Source: Streptomyces globisporus
Lineage (GTDB): Bacteria > Actinomycetota > Actinomycetes > Streptomycetales > Streptomycetaceae
Assembly (NCBI GenBank): GCA_014649555.1
Contig: BMTG01000004.1
Span: 544,031 to 608,030, forward strand
DNA: 64,000 nt
Reading direction: 5' to 3'
Shown here: positions 1-8,758 of the stretch, in pieces
Layout: the number at the start of each line of letters is the position of its first letter
Numbering within the stretch: position 1 is the first letter of the stretch
Translations under genes and position numbers: made by a program
Notes under the pieces: model-generated
Databases searched by the model: none
Told to the model about the DNA's origin: nothing
What the model saw: only the letters and a program-made list of their open reading frames with translations

Positions 1-692
1 CAGTGCGCGGCGTCGACGAGGCCGAGCGGCGAGTGCTGCACGGCCTCGGACGCCGGGTGGTGGCGCAGGTCGGCGGTGAGGAAGGCGTCGACGCCTGCGG
101 CGCGCACGGCGTCGAAGAGGCTGTCACCGGAGCCGCCGCTGACGGCGACGGTGCTCACGAGTGCCTCCGGGTCGCCCGCCAGCCGGATGCCCTGCGCGGT
201 GGCGGGGAGCCGGGCGGCGGCGCGGGCGGCGAAGGCGGCCAGGGTCTCGGGGTGGTCCAGCTCGCAGATCCGGCCGAGTCCGCGCCGCCCGGCGGGGTCG
301 GTGGGGTCGGGGACGAGCGGCCCGGTGACGCGCAGGTCGAGGGCGCCGGCGAGGGCGTCGGAGACGCCGGGGTCGGCGGTGTCGGCGTTGGTGTGCGCGA
401 CGTGGAGCGCGATGCCGTGCTTGATGAGGGTGTGGACGACCTTGCCCTTGAAGGTGTCGGCGGCGACCGTCGTCGTCCCGCGCAGATAGAGCGGGTGGTG
501 GGTGACGATCAACTGCGCGCCGAGCTCCAGGGCCTCGTCGGCGATCTCGTGGACCGGGTCGACGGCGAACAGCACCCGGTCGATCTCCGCGTCCGGGTCG
601 CCGCAGACCGTCCCGACCGCGTCCCATCCCTCGGCCCGCTCGGGGGGCCAGAGGGCGTCGAGGGCGGCGATGACTTCAGACAGACGGGGCAC
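1..692 (-). CDS. Nif3-like dinuclear metal-centre protein (3' end outside window)
   Basis: This is the N-terminal 230 codons of a protein that runs off the left edge. The start is GTG at 692, giving MPRLSEVIAALDALWPP. Nif3/YbgI-family features are visible: an N-terminal segment with DAVG, then a metal-binding ITHHPLYLRG-type stretch near residue 65 and a second HVAHTNAD motif near residue 100. Family members form hexamers around two metal ions and have no agreed physiological substrate. The usual length is about 250-290 residues, so only a short C-terminal part is missing. There is no strong Shine-Dalgarno before the GTG. The gene is transcribed away from the rest of the window. Confidence 0.85.
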   Translation of the reverse strand, partial: MPRLSEVIAALDALWPPERAEGWDAVGTVCGDPDAEIDRVLFAVDPVHEIADEALELGAQLIVTHHPLYLRGTTTVAADTFKGKVVHTLIKHGIALHVAHTNADTADPGVSDALAGALDLRVTGPLVPDPTDPAGRRGLGRICELDHPETLAAFAARAAARLPATAQGIRLAGDPEALVSTVAVSGGSGDSLFDAVRAAGVDAFLTADLRHHPASEAVQHSPLGLVDAAH

Positions 693-980
693 GGAGGAAA
701 GGCTACCTGTCCGGGGTGGTCCGCCGCCCTTGGCCGCCGGACCTGTACGCCAGGACCGGCGGCCGGAGGGCGAATCGTTACTGCATCCTCCTCGTCATCA
801 GCCTCGCCGGACCCGCGCGGAAGGGTCCTCGGCGGGCCGCACCGAGGACTCCGCAGCACACTCACCCCTGCCGCCTCAGGAGAATCCGGGCATCGCCACC
901 CTTATGTGTGAAGTGCGGTGGCTCGTGTTGTTCGGCTGGAAGTGCGAAAACTAGCTTTCGTAGCCGGAGGTGACGAGTCC

Positions 981-2339
981 ATGACTGCCTGTGCCATCGA
1001 GGGGGGATCCGCCGGGGCCGCCGCGACGGCGGACCCGGAAGCGGAACCCGAACCGGAAGAGCCCGGTGAGCCCGCCGAGGCGGACGGCTCCGGCCTGCTG
1101 CCCGAATCCGTCGCGGACGAGAACGCCGCGGAAGCCGGGGAGGCCGAAGAAGCGGAAGCGCCGTCCAGGGAGGCCGACGCACGGCCGAACGCCGACGACG
1201 TACCGGCCGACGACGCACCGCTCCCCCGCGGCTTCACGCTCACCGCGGACGGCGCCTATGCCGCCCGGCTCACCGCCGCTCCCGGGCCGCCGGGCGAGCG
1301 CGCCTGGTATCCCGAGCGGTGGACGCTGGACGGGCCCGAGCCGTACGCGGTACCCCTCCCCCTCGACCAGCCCGAGGAGCCGGACTCCGAGGTGGCCCCG
1401 CTCGCCGACGGGCGGGTGCTGATCCGGCGGAGGGTGGCGGACCGGCAGATGTTCTCGCTGCTCTACCCGACCGGGCCCGGGACCGGCGAACTCCTGCTGG
1501 GCGCGGTCGGGTGCGCGGAGATGACCCTGCTGCCGCCGTCGCCGGACGGCCGGTGCGTGTACGCCCTGGCGGCCGACGAGGACCACGCGTCGCTGTGGCT
1601 GGTGGCGGGGGGCGCGTTCGGGCCCGAGGAGGTCGCACGGATTCCCGGGCGCTGCTCGGGCGGGGTGTGGCTGGACCGGGCGGGCCGGATGCTGGCGCTG
1701 GACCGGCAGGAGCCGGGCGGTGGGCCGGTCAAGGCGGTCGCCGTCGACCTCGGGCGACAGGGTGAGATGACGCCGCTGCTCCAGATCGCGCCGGGGAGCG
1801 ACGACCGGCTGCTGCTCGCGGACCCGGACAGCGGGCTGCTGCTGCTCCGCTCCGACGCCCCGGGCCACGACCGGCTCGGCTGGGGCGTGCTGGGGAGCTG
1901 CCTGCCCGTGAGGTTCCCCGAGTGCCTGCGCCTCGCGGACGTGGCGGTGACGCCGTTCGCGGTGCAGCCGGGCCAGATGCTGATGCCGGAGAGCTGCGCG
2001 GTGGCGCTGCGGATCGACGGGGCGCCGGGCAGCTGGGTGGGCGTGTGGCGTCCGGCGGGCCGGCAACTGCACCAGTTCGCGGCCCCGTTGGGCTGGGTGC
2101 CGGGCGCCGGGTACTGGAGCCGGGACGCTGTGCTGCACCTGCCGTACGCGAACGGGGCGACGCCCTGCGGCGTGGCGCTGGTGAATGCCCCCGAGGACGT
2201 GGAACCCTCCCGCCTGACCGGCTCCACGGGTGGCGGGGAAGGTGGAGGGGAACCGTCCGCCGCCGATGCCGCTCCTGTTGTGTGTAAGCCCGTTCCGTTG
2301 GGGCAGGCGCCTCTGCACGGAGCCGCTCGACCTGATTGA
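981..2339 (+). CDS. Conserved actinobacterial protein with acidic N-terminus, function unknown
   Basis: The 452-residue product starts at ATG 981, chosen because GGAGG lies 10 bases upstream; an upstream GTG at 918 has no such site. Residues about 10-90 are Ala/Glu/Pro-rich and acidic and probably disordered. The remainder has repeated beta-rich stretches of the kind VFALxADxxHASLWLV and RLLLADPDSGLLLL, which suggests a beta-propeller-like fold. No catalytic motif, signal peptide or membrane segment is visible. I do not recognise a function. The fold suggestion is inference from repeat texture only. Confidence 0.75.
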   Translation: MTACAIEGGSAGAAATADPEAEPEPEEPGEPAEADGSGLLPESVADENAAEAGEAEEAEAPSREADARPNADDVPADDAPLPRGFTLTADGAYAARLTAAPGPPGERAWYPERWTLDGPEPYAVPLPLDQPEEPDSEVAPLADGRVLIRRRVADRQMFSLLYPTGPGTGELLLGAVGCAEMTLLPPSPDGRCVYALAADEDHASLWLVAGGAFGPEEVARIPGRCSGGVWLDRAGRMLALDRQEPGGGPVKAVAVDLGRQGEMTPLLQIAPGSDDRLLLADPDSGLLLLRSDAPGHDRLGWGVLGSCLPVRFPECLRLADVAVTPFAVQPGQMLMPESCAVALRIDGAPGSWVGVWRPAGRQLHQFAAPLGWVPGAGYWSRDAVLHLPYANGATPCGVALVNAPEDVEPSRLTGSTGGGEGGGEPSAADAAPVVCKPVPLGQAPLHGAARPD

Positions 2340-2469
2340 ATTCGGGGCCTGGGCTACGCGACCGTTCCGGGCGGGTACCGACGGTGACCGGGTCGGGATG
2401 ACGGTGGCGGGGCTTGCGACACACGTAGGCGCGACACAAGCAAGCGATCACAACGGGGTGACTTCCCAC

Positions 2470-2640
2470 ATGTCCGAGACACGGACCGACACGACCCAGC
2501 AGCGCCCGACGGGGGCGGACGAGGGGACGGGAACTGGTGGTTCCGGAAGGCACCGAGGGGGTGCGTCGGCGGAGAACACGTCGGTGCAGCCGCACGGCCG
2601 CCACCGCCGGCCCGCCGAAGCGCAGTCCACGGCGGCCTGA
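2470..2640 (+). CDS. Small basic His/Gly-rich protein, hypothetical
   Basis: A possible 56-residue gene starts at ATG 2470 with GGGGTGA about 8 bases upstream. The product begins MSETRTDTTQQ and contains GSGRHRG and a GRHRRP tail, without Cys residues or membrane segments. It is followed within 25 bases by a strong hairpin terminator, which supports a real transcript ending here. It could also be non-coding sequence with a chance frame. Confidence 0.42.
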   Translation: MSETRTDTTQQRPTGADEGTGTGGSGRHRGGASAENTSVQPHGRHRRPAEAQSTAA

Positions 2641-2660
2641 ACCGCCGGGCAGTGCACTGC

Positions 2661-2702
2661 GGAGGGCCCGGACCGGCGGACGACCGCCGGTCCGGGCCCT
2701 CC
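2661..2702. terminator. Strong hairpin terminator, 19-bp perfect stem
   Basis: Positions 2661-2679 pair perfectly with 2684-2702 around an ACGA loop. The hairpin lies between the rightward genes ending at 2640 and the leftward SDR gene ending at 2780, so it can serve both convergent transcripts. Confidence 0.85.
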
Positions 2703-2779
2703 TGTGCGTACACGCCCCTCCCGTGCGTACCGGGGATTCGGCTACGCACCGGGGCTTCGGCCAGGTACAGGGGATACGG

Positions 2780-3727
2780 CTAGCGCCGCTTCAGCCCCAG
2801 CACTTCGGCGGCGGCGAACGTCTCGTTCGGCGGCCGGTCCGCGTAGTACGGGGTGAGCAGTTCGTCGAGCTCCGCGAAGGTGAACGTCTCCTTCGCCGCG
2901 TCGAACCGGGCGGCCACCCTCGGCCGTTCGACGACGGCGACCATCCCCCCGTGGACGACGAGCAGTTGACCGTTGACCCCGGCCGCCGCCGGTGAGGCGA
3001 GATAGCCGACGAGCGGGGAGACGTGCTCGGGCGCCAGCGGGTCGAGGGTGCCGTCCGCCGGTTCCTGGAAGCCCGCGAAGACGTCCTCGGTCATCCGGGT
3101 CCGGGCGCGCGGGCAGATCGCGTTGGCCGTGACGCCGTACTTGGCGAGGGCGAGCGCGGTGGAGGTGGTGAGCCCGACGATGCCGCCCTTGGCCGCCGCG
3201 TAGTTGGGCTGGCCCGCCGAGCCCGCGAGGAACGCCTCCGACGAGGTGTTGACGATCCGCCCGTAGACCGGGGCGCCGGTGGCCTTGGAGCGGGCGCGCC
3301 AGTGGGCGGCGGCGAAGTGCGTGGTGTTGAAGTGGCCCTTGAGGTGGACGCGGACCACCGAGTCCCATTCCTCCTCGGTCATCGAGAAGACCATCCGGTC
3401 GCGCAGGATGCCCGCGTTGTTGACCAGGATGTCGAGCCGGCCGTGGGCGGAGATCGCCGACTCGACCAGCTCGCGGCCCTGTTCGTGGTCGGAGACGTCG
3501 CCGAGATGGGCGACGGCCCGGCCGCCTGCCGCACGGATCTCGGCGGCGACCTCCTCGGCGGGGGCGGCGGACGCCTCTCCGGAACCGTCCCGGCCGGGCT
3601 GCCCGTAGTCGTTGACGACGACGGCCGCGCCGAGCCGGGCCAGTTCGAGGGCTTCGGCGCGGCCGAGGCCACGGCCCGCGCCGGTGACGATCGCGGACAG
3701 CCCGTCCAGCGGGAGGGGAAGTGACAT
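2780..3727 (-). CDS. SDR-family 3-hydroxyacyl-CoA/steroid dehydrogenase
   Basis: This 315-residue NAD(P)-dependent short-chain dehydrogenase has the cofactor motif TGAGRGLG at residues 15-22, NNAG at 103-106, a catalytic Ser near 162-163 and YAAAK at 176-180. Its length and its insertion after the cofactor motif (NDYGQPGRDGSGEA) match the dehydrogenase type found in actinobacterial sterol and fatty-acid beta-oxidation clusters. The start is ATG 3727, with GAGGA 5 bases upstream; a GTG at 3730 is too close to that site. It is the last gene of the MaoC-ADH-SDR run (gap of 34 bases), so a 3-hydroxyacyl-CoA or hydroxysteroid substrate is likely, but this is inferred from context. Confidence 0.85.
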   Translation of the reverse strand: MSLPLPLDGLSAIVTGAGRGLGRAEALELARLGAAVVVNDYGQPGRDGSGEASAAPAEEVAAEIRAAGGRAVAHLGDVSDHEQGRELVESAISAHGRLDILVNNAGILRDRMVFSMTEEEWDSVVRVHLKGHFNTTHFAAAHWRARSKATGAPVYGRIVNTSSEAFLAGSAGQPNYAAAKGGIVGLTTSTALALAKYGVTANAICPRARTRMTEDVFAGFQEPADGTLDPLAPEHVSPLVGYLASPAAAGVNGQLLVVHGGMVAVVERPRVAARFDAAKETFTFAELDELLTPYYADRPPNETFAAAEVLGLKRR

Positions 3728-3761
3728 CACGGTCCTCGGCTTCCTCGGATGCGGGCGGGGT

Positions 3762-4838
3762 TCAGAGCTCGATGCAGGTACGCAGTGCCTCGCCCGTGCG
3801 CATCTGGTCCAGGGCGTCGTTGATCCCGTCCAGCCGGACCCGGTGGGTGATCATCGACTCCAGGTCGATGCGGCCCGCCCGCCAGAGCGCGATGGCCCGC
3901 TCGTAGGAGCGCAGGACGTCCCCTCCCCCGTACATGGAGGGCAGGATGCGCTTCTCGTCGAAGAACAGCTCGAACATGTTGACCTGGAAGGTGTCGTCCA
4001 TGGCCCCGGCCCCGACGACGCAGAGCGTGCCGCCGCGACGGGTGTTCTCGTAGGCGGTGCGGGCGGTGGCGGACTTGCCGACGACCTCGAAGACGTAGTC
4101 GAAGCCCTCGCCGCCGGTGATGCGCTGCTTGGCGTCGGCCAGTTCGCCCGGGGCGACCGCCTCGGTGGCACCGAAGCGGAGGGCGGCCTCGCGGCGGGAG
4201 GCGACCGGGTCGACGGCGACGATCTGGGCCGCGCCCTGGACCCGGGCGCCCTGGATCGTGGAGATGCCGACACCGCCGCAGCCGATCACCGCGACCGACG
4301 AACCGGCTTCCACCTGGGCGGTGTTGATGGCCGCGCCGAGGCCGGTGGTGACTCCGCAGCCGATCAGGGCGGCGATCTCGAACGGTACGTCGTCGGGGAT
4401 CGGTACCGCGCAGCCCGCGCCGACGACGACCTCCTCGGTGAAGGTGCCGGTGCCCGCGAAGCCGAAGACGTCGCCGCCGGGGCGTTTGAAGTTGGGGGTG
4501 CCCGCGTTCATGAAGCCCGCCAGGCACAGGTGGGTCTGGCCGCGCTTGCAGGACGGACAGTCCCCGCAGGCGGGCAGCCAGCAGACGAGGACCCGGTCGC
4601 CGGCGCTCAGCCCGGTCACCCCGTCGCCGACGTCGACGACCTCGCCCGCGCCCTCGTGGCCGGGGATGAAGGGGGCGGGCTGCGGGAGGACGCCGCTCAT
4701 CGCGGAGACGTCGGAGTGGCAGAGGCCGGTGGCCCGGATGCGGAGCTTGACCTTCCCCGGGCCGAAGCCCACCGCCTCGACGTCGTCGAGGACTTCGAGC
4801 TTCTCCTGGCCTATCTCGTGCAGTACGGCTGCGCGCAT
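3762..4838 (-). CDS. Zn-dependent (class III-like) alcohol dehydrogenase
   Basis: The 358-residue product is an MDR-superfamily alcohol dehydrogenase. The catalytic zinc ligands are C40 and H61-E62, and the structural zinc cysteines are C91, C94, C97 and C105. A Rossmann motif (IGCGGVG) sits near the middle. A GAGGGA Shine-Dalgarno lies 9 bases before ATG 4838. Lying between a MaoC hydratase and an SDR, downstream of a KstR-type operator, it is a candidate for oxidising the C26/C27 alcohol of a sterol side chain to the aldehyde. The family also includes general and mycothiol-linked dehydrogenases, so the substrate is not certain. Confidence 0.87.
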   Translation of the reverse strand: MRAAVLHEIGQEKLEVLDDVEAVGFGPGKVKLRIRATGLCHSDVSAMSGVLPQPAPFIPGHEGAGEVVDVGDGVTGLSAGDRVLVCWLPACGDCPSCKRGQTHLCLAGFMNAGTPNFKRPGGDVFGFAGTGTFTEEVVVGAGCAVPIPDDVPFEIAALIGCGVTTGLGAAINTAQVEAGSSVAVIGCGGVGISTIQGARVQGAAQIVAVDPVASRREAALRFGATEAVAPGELADAKQRITGGEGFDYVFEVVGKSATARTAYENTRRGGTLCVVGAGAMDDTFQVNMFELFFDEKRILPSMYGGGDVLRSYERAIALWRAGRIDLESMITHRVRLDGINDALDQMRTGEALRTCIEL

Positions 4839-4886
4839 GGGTGGGACTCCCTCGATTCGGCTGCCAAGAAAGAGTGCTGCTGGGAT

Positions 4887-5741
4887 TCAGGAGTGTTCGA
4901 CGAGCGTGTCGGCGAGGACCGGGGCGTCGTCCCGCTCGGCGGCGGTGACCGTGACCTGGACGCGGCCGTCCCCGGTCCACATCCGGATTCGGAGAGTCTC
5001 GCCGGGGAAGACCACTCCGGCGAAACGGGTGCGGTAGGCGGTGATCCGCGAGACGTCACCCTCCAGCAGGGTGTCGGTGACGGCCTTCAGGGTCATGCCG
5101 TACGTGCACAGCCCGTGCAGGATCGGCCGGTCGAACCCGGCCAGCTTGGCGAAGGCGGGGTCGGCGTGGAGCGGGTTCCAGTCGCCGGAGAGCCGGTAGA
5201 GCAGCGCCTGGTCCTCGCGGATGGGGCGCTCGACCGTGCGGTCGGGGGCCCGCTCGGGCACGGTGAGCCGGTCGGACGGCCCGCGCTCCCCGCCGAACCC
5301 GCCCTCCCCCCGGACGAAGATCTCGGCGTCGTTGGTCCACAGCGGCCCGTCGTCGTCGCTCGCCTCGGTACGCAGCACGATGACGGCGGCCTTGCCCTTG
5401 TCGTACACCGCGGCGACCTTCGAGGTCTGGACGGCCCGGCCGGTCACCGGGATCGGGCGGTGGACGCGCACGGTCTGGCCGCCGTGCAGGACCGCGGCGA
5501 GGTCCACGTCGATCCCCGCCGCGCCCATCCCGCCGAAGGCGGCGGTGCCCGCGCCCGCGACGGTGGCGAAGCCGGGCAGCACCTGGAGCCGGGACTCCAG
5601 GGTGTAGCGCAGTTCGTCGGGGTCGGTGGCGGGGGTGCCCGCTCCGAGACCGAGGTGGTAGAGCTGGACGTCCTTGTGGTCCCAGCCGATCTCGGCCCGA
5701 CGGGGTTCGGCGGCGAGGGCCGCTGAGACATCAATGGGCAT
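4887..5741 (-). CDS. MaoC-family enoyl-CoA hydratase (two-hot-dog type)
   Basis: This 284-residue protein has the C-terminal hydratase-2 motif LSGDWNPLHADP, with catalytic D187 and H192 (N189 between them). The N-terminal half is a degenerate hot-dog domain, as in HSD4-type and actinobacterial sterol-CoA hydratases. An AAGGAG site lies 10 bases before ATG 5741. It is the first gene of the MaoC-ADH-SDR operon and is preceded by a KstR-type operator (5899-5912) and a second dyad (5959-5973). The expected reaction is hydration of a trans-2-enoyl-CoA in side-chain beta-oxidation. Confidence 0.87.
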   Translation of the reverse strand: MPIDVSAALAAEPRRAEIGWDHKDVQLYHLGLGAGTPATDPDELRYTLESRLQVLPGFATVAGAGTAAFGGMGAAGIDVDLAAVLHGGQTVRVHRPIPVTGRAVQTSKVAAVYDKGKAAVIVLRTEASDDDGPLWTNDAEIFVRGEGGFGGERGPSDRLTVPERAPDRTVERPIREDQALLYRLSGDWNPLHADPAFAKLAGFDRPILHGLCTYGMTLKAVTDTLLEGDVSRITAYRTRFAGVVFPGETLRIRMWTGDGRVQVTVTAAERDDAPVLADTLVEHS

Positions 5742-5773
5742 GACGGAGCAGCTCCTTGATGGTCCTGGGGTAG

Positions 5774-5825
5774 TCCTTGGCGGTGATCCTTGGTGGTGGC
5801 CCTTGACGGTGGTCCTTGCCGGTGG
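5774..5825. repeat. Four contiguous 13-bp direct repeats in the maoC leader
   Basis: The block contains TCCTTGGCGGTGA, TCCTTGGTGGTGG, CCCTTGACGGTGG and TCCTTGCCGGTGG end to end. It occupies the untranslated stretch between the KstR-type operator and the maoC start codon. It has no dyad symmetry, so it is not an obvious operator; slippage-generated sequence is the simplest reading. Confidence 0.8.
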
Positions 5826-5897
5826 GAAGACCTCGGCACGGCCGTCCGCACCGTCGGCCGCACCGAGGTCGTGCGGGACCGGCAGGGCACGCCCCTT

Positions 5898-5913
5898 CTA
5901 GAACGCGTTCTAG
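5898..5913. promoter_or_regulatory. KstR-type operator before the MaoC operon
   Basis: CTAGAACGCGTTCTAG is a perfect 16-bp palindrome. Its inner 14 bases match the published mycobacterial KstR consensus TNNAACNNGTTNNA at all eight fixed positions. It lies 157 bases upstream of maoC, and a kstR-like gene is present at 22687. Confidence 0.8.
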
Positions 5914-5958
5914 CCGATGGCCCATGTATAACGCAGGCCCCGGAAGTTGGGAAGACTG

Positions 5959-5973
5959 CTGACGTATCGTCAG
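5959..5973. promoter_or_regulatory. CTGACG-N3-CGTCAG dyad, perfect copy
   Basis: CTGACGTATCGTCAG has 6-bp arms and a 3-base spacer. It lies just outside the stop codon of the MFS gene and 46 bases from the KstR-type operator. It is one of five copies of this motif in the window. The binding protein is unknown. Confidence 0.6.
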
Positions 5974-5974
5974 A

Positions 5975-7429
5975 TCAGTGGCGTACGGGGCGGCGCCGGG
6001 GCCCGCGGTGGTTCGGCAGCCAGAGCAGCATCACGATCACCCCGGCCAGCAGCACGCCGCTCGCCGTGCGGAACGCCATGGCGTACCCGGCGGTGATCTC
6101 GGCCGTGTCGCCGGAGCCCGCGGTGCGCGCGGCGGCGACGGTGGAGAGCACCGCGAGGCCCAGCGCGCCGCCCATGGTGCGGGAGGTGTTGACCAGACCC
6201 GAGACGAGTCCGGCGTCGCCCGGCTCCGCTCCGGAGGTGGCGAGGGTGGCGAGCGGGGTGGAGGCGAGCCCGGCACCGGCCATCATGAGGACGCCGGGCA
6301 GGCAGATCGCGGTGAGGTAGGAGCCGTCCACGCCCATCGTGGACTGCCAGCCGAAGCCCGCGGCGGTGATCAGGACCCCGGCGACGGCGAGGGCCTTCGC
6401 CCCGGTGCGGACCATGAGGCGGGGGGCCAGCTTGGAGCCGATGACGACGGCGGCCGAGGTCGGGATCAGTGCGAGACCGGCCTGCAACGGCGTGTAGCCC
6501 AGGATGTTCTGGGCGTACACGGTCATGAAGTACCACATGGAGAAGGTCGCCGACCCCATGAGCAGCATCGACACGTTGGCCGAGGAGACGGCTCGTACGG
6601 AGAAGACGCGCAGCGGGATCAGCGGGACGGCGGTCCGCGCCTCGACCAGCACGAAGGCGGCCAGCAGGGCGAGCCCGGAGAGCAGCGGCACGAGAGTGGC
6701 GGCGGCCGTCCACCCCTCGACCTCGGTCTGGACGATGCCGTACGCGACGGCGGCGAGGCCCGCGGTGACCAGGACCGCGCCCAGCAGGTCGATACGGCGG
6801 CGGTCACCCGCGCGGCCCTCGGTGATGCGGAGGGCGGCGGCGATCAGGACGAGCGCACCGATGGGCACGTTGATCAGCAGGACCCAGCGCCAGGAGAGGG
6901 TGTCGGTGAGCACCCCGCCGATGAGCCCGCCGGCCGCGCCACCGCCCGCCCCGACGGCCATCCAGGTGCCTATCGCCTTCGTCCTGGCCGACCCCTCGGG
7001 CACGGCCGCGGTGAGGATGGTGAGGGTGGCGGGCGCGAGGACGGCGGCCCCGAGGCCCTGCACGGCGCGGGCGGCGAGGAGCTGCCAGCCCTCCTGGGCG
7101 AGACCGCCGGCGAGGGAGGCGGCGGTGAAGAGGCCGAGCCCGACGAGGAACATCAGCTTGCGCCCGTAGATGTCGGCGGCCCGCCCGCCCAGCAGCATGA
7201 ACCCGGCGAACGCGATCGAGTAGGCGTTGACGACCCACTGGAGCCCCGCCGCACTCAGCCCCAGGTCGGCCCGCATGGAGGGCAGCGCCACATTGACGAC
7301 GGAGACGTCGAGGACGACGAGGAACTGGCCGGTGCAGGCGGCGAGCACGACGGCCCAGGTGCTGGGACGTATGCGGGAGGTGGCGGGCGGGGCGGCGGCG
7401 GGAGCGGAGACGTCGGGCATGACGGCCAT
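5975..7429 (-). CDS. MFS drug/solute exporter, DHA2 (EmrB/QacA-like) family
   Basis: The 484-residue protein has about 14 hydrophobic segments. It carries the DHA2 signature of motif A between TM2 and TM3 (GGRAADIYGRK) and an antiporter-type motif C region (GAGGGAAGGLIGG). The start is ATG 7429 or the in-frame ATG 7420; neither has a good Shine-Dalgarno. A terminator-like hairpin (7473-7506) separates it from the thiolase gene upstream, so it is probably transcribed on its own. Substrate unknown; its position between two steroid operons is suggestive only. Confidence 0.85.
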   Translation of the reverse strand: MAVMPDVSAPAAAPPATSRIRPSTWAVVLAACTGQFLVVLDVSVVNVALPSMRADLGLSAAGLQWVVNAYSIAFAGFMLLGGRAADIYGRKLMFLVGLGLFTAASLAGGLAQEGWQLLAARAVQGLGAAVLAPATLTILTAAVPEGSARTKAIGTWMAVGAGGGAAGGLIGGVLTDTLSWRWVLLINVPIGALVLIAAALRITEGRAGDRRRIDLLGAVLVTAGLAAVAYGIVQTEVEGWTAAATLVPLLSGLALLAAFVLVEARTAVPLIPLRVFSVRAVSSANVSMLLMGSATFSMWYFMTVYAQNILGYTPLQAGLALIPTSAAVVIGSKLAPRLMVRTGAKALAVAGVLITAAGFGWQSTMGVDGSYLTAICLPGVLMMAGAGLASTPLATLATSGAEPGDAGLVSGLVNTSRTMGGALGLAVLSTVAAARTAGSGDTAEITAGYAMAFRTASGVLLAGVIVMLLWLPNHRGPRRRPVRH

Positions 7430-7472
7430 GGTCGCAGGCGTCGGGGGGCCGGTACATCGGGTATCGGATCCA

Positions 7473-7506
7473 GGTCCTCGGTCCCCGTCGACCGGGACGG
7501 AGGACC
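7473..7506. terminator. Hairpin terminator after the thiolase gene
   Basis: The arms GGTCCTC and GAGGACC extend by five more pairs after one mismatch, around a loop containing GTCGAC. It follows the stop codon of the leftward thiolase gene at 7537. Confidence 0.65.
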
Positions 7507-7536
7507 TACACATGCTCGGCCGCCGTCTCTCGTGCC

Positions 7537-8727
7537 TCAGCCCCGCCGCAGCAGCGTGACCACCGCCGCTCCGCCGAGGCCGATGTTGTGGGCGAGGGCG
7601 GTCCGGGCGCCGGGGACCTGGCGGGCTCCGGCCTCGCCGCGCAGGTGCCAGGTCAGCTCGGCGGCCTGGGCGATGCCGGTGGCACCCAGCGGATGGCCCT
7701 TGGAGATCAGCCCGCCGGACGGGTTCACCACCCACCGGCCGCCGTAGGTGGTGGCCCCGGACTCGACGAGCTTGCCGGACTCGCCCTCGCCGCACAGGCC
7801 CAGCGCCTCGTAGGTGAGGAGTTCGTTGACGGAGAAGCAGTCGTGCAGCTCGATGACGTCGAGGTCGTCGGGGCCCAGGCCCGATGCGGCGTACACCTGC
7901 TCGGCGGCGGCCTTCGACATCGGGGCGCCGACCGCGTCGATGCAGCTGCCGGAGGCGAACGACGCCCCGGTGTCGGTGGTCATGGCCTGGGCGGCGATCT
8001 CCACCGCCCGCTCCCCGAGACCGTGCCGCTCGACGAACCGTTCGGAGACCACGACGGCCGCGGCCGCACCGTCGGAGGTGGGCGAGCACTGGAGTTTGGT
8101 CAGGGGGCGGTGGACGGTGCGGGCGGCGAGGACCTCCTCGACGGTGTACGGGTCCTGGAACTGGGCGTACGGGTTGTGTGCCGAGTGCCGGTGGTTCTTG
8201 GCCCCGACGGCGGCGAGCTGCGCGGGCGTCGTCCCGTACCGCTCCATGTGCTCGCGGGCCGCGCTGCCGAAGATCTGGGCGGTGGGCGGGGACATCTCGA
8301 AGCCATGGCCCGCCGCCATGATGCCGTAGTGACGGGCGACGGGCGAGGTCGCGAAGTCGTCGCCGCCCGAGCTTCCGCCGAGCGCACCGCGCGCCATCTT
8401 CTCGAAGCCGACCGCGAGGACGCAGTCGCTGCCGCCGCCCTCGACGAACTGCCGGGCCAGCATGAGGGCGGTGGAGCCCGTGGCGCAGTTGTTGTTGACG
8501 TTGTAGACGGGGACGCCGGTCAACCCCAGTTCGTAGACGGCGCGTTGCCCGGCGGTGGAAGCCTGGAAGCAGTAGCCGACGGGGACCTGTTCGACCTGGT
8601 CGTAGCGGATCCCGGCATCAGCCAGCGCGGCGGTTCCGGCCTCGCGGACCATGTCCCAGTACTGCCAGTCGCGGGTCTCGGGCTTTTCGAATTTCGTCAT
8701 GCCGACGCCGACGATGTAGGCCTTCAT
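7537..8727 (-). CDS. SCP-x/Ltp1-like thiolase (lipid-transfer protein)
   Basis: This 396-residue thiolase-fold protein begins with the SCP2-thiolase pattern [11 protein letters not shown]. It has nucleophile C81 in NNNCATGS, a HDCFS block replacing the NEAFA of classical thiolases, and GHPLGATG near the C-terminus. These are hallmarks of the SCP-x/Ltp branch, and the sequence resembles mycobacterial Ltp1. Family roles are thiolysis or retro-aldol cleavage of branched or steroid side-chain acyl-CoAs. It follows the FadE34-like gene after a 31-base gap and is probably cotranscribed with it. Confidence 0.85.
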   Translation of the reverse strand: MKAYIVGVGMTKFEKPETRDWQYWDMVREAGTAALADAGIRYDQVEQVPVGYCFQASTAGQRAVYELGLTGVPVYNVNNNCATGSTALMLARQFVEGGGSDCVLAVGFEKMARGALGGSSGGDDFATSPVARHYGIMAAGHGFEMSPPTAQIFGSAAREHMERYGTTPAQLAAVGAKNHRHSAHNPYAQFQDPYTVEEVLAARTVHRPLTKLQCSPTSDGAAAAVVVSERFVERHGLGERAVEIAAQAMTTDTGASFASGSCIDAVGAPMSKAAAEQVYAASGLGPDDLDVIELHDCFSVNELLTYEALGLCGEGESGKLVESGATTYGGRWVVNPSGGLISKGHPLGATGIAQAAELTWHLRGEAGARQVPGARTALAHNIGLGGAAVVTLLRRG

Positions 8728-8758
8728 CTCTTCCGACTCCTCGTGGTGGACGGACCGT

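Noticed and set aside
3612-5726. Long plus-strand open frame across the ADH and MaoC genes
   Set aside because: Composition is that of a shadow frame; the minus-strand genes carry complete zinc and hydratase motifs.
5731-5925. 64-codon minus-strand frame through the maoC leader
   Set aside because: It runs through the KstR palindrome and the tandem repeats, overlaps the maoC start and has no motif; more likely untranslated leader.
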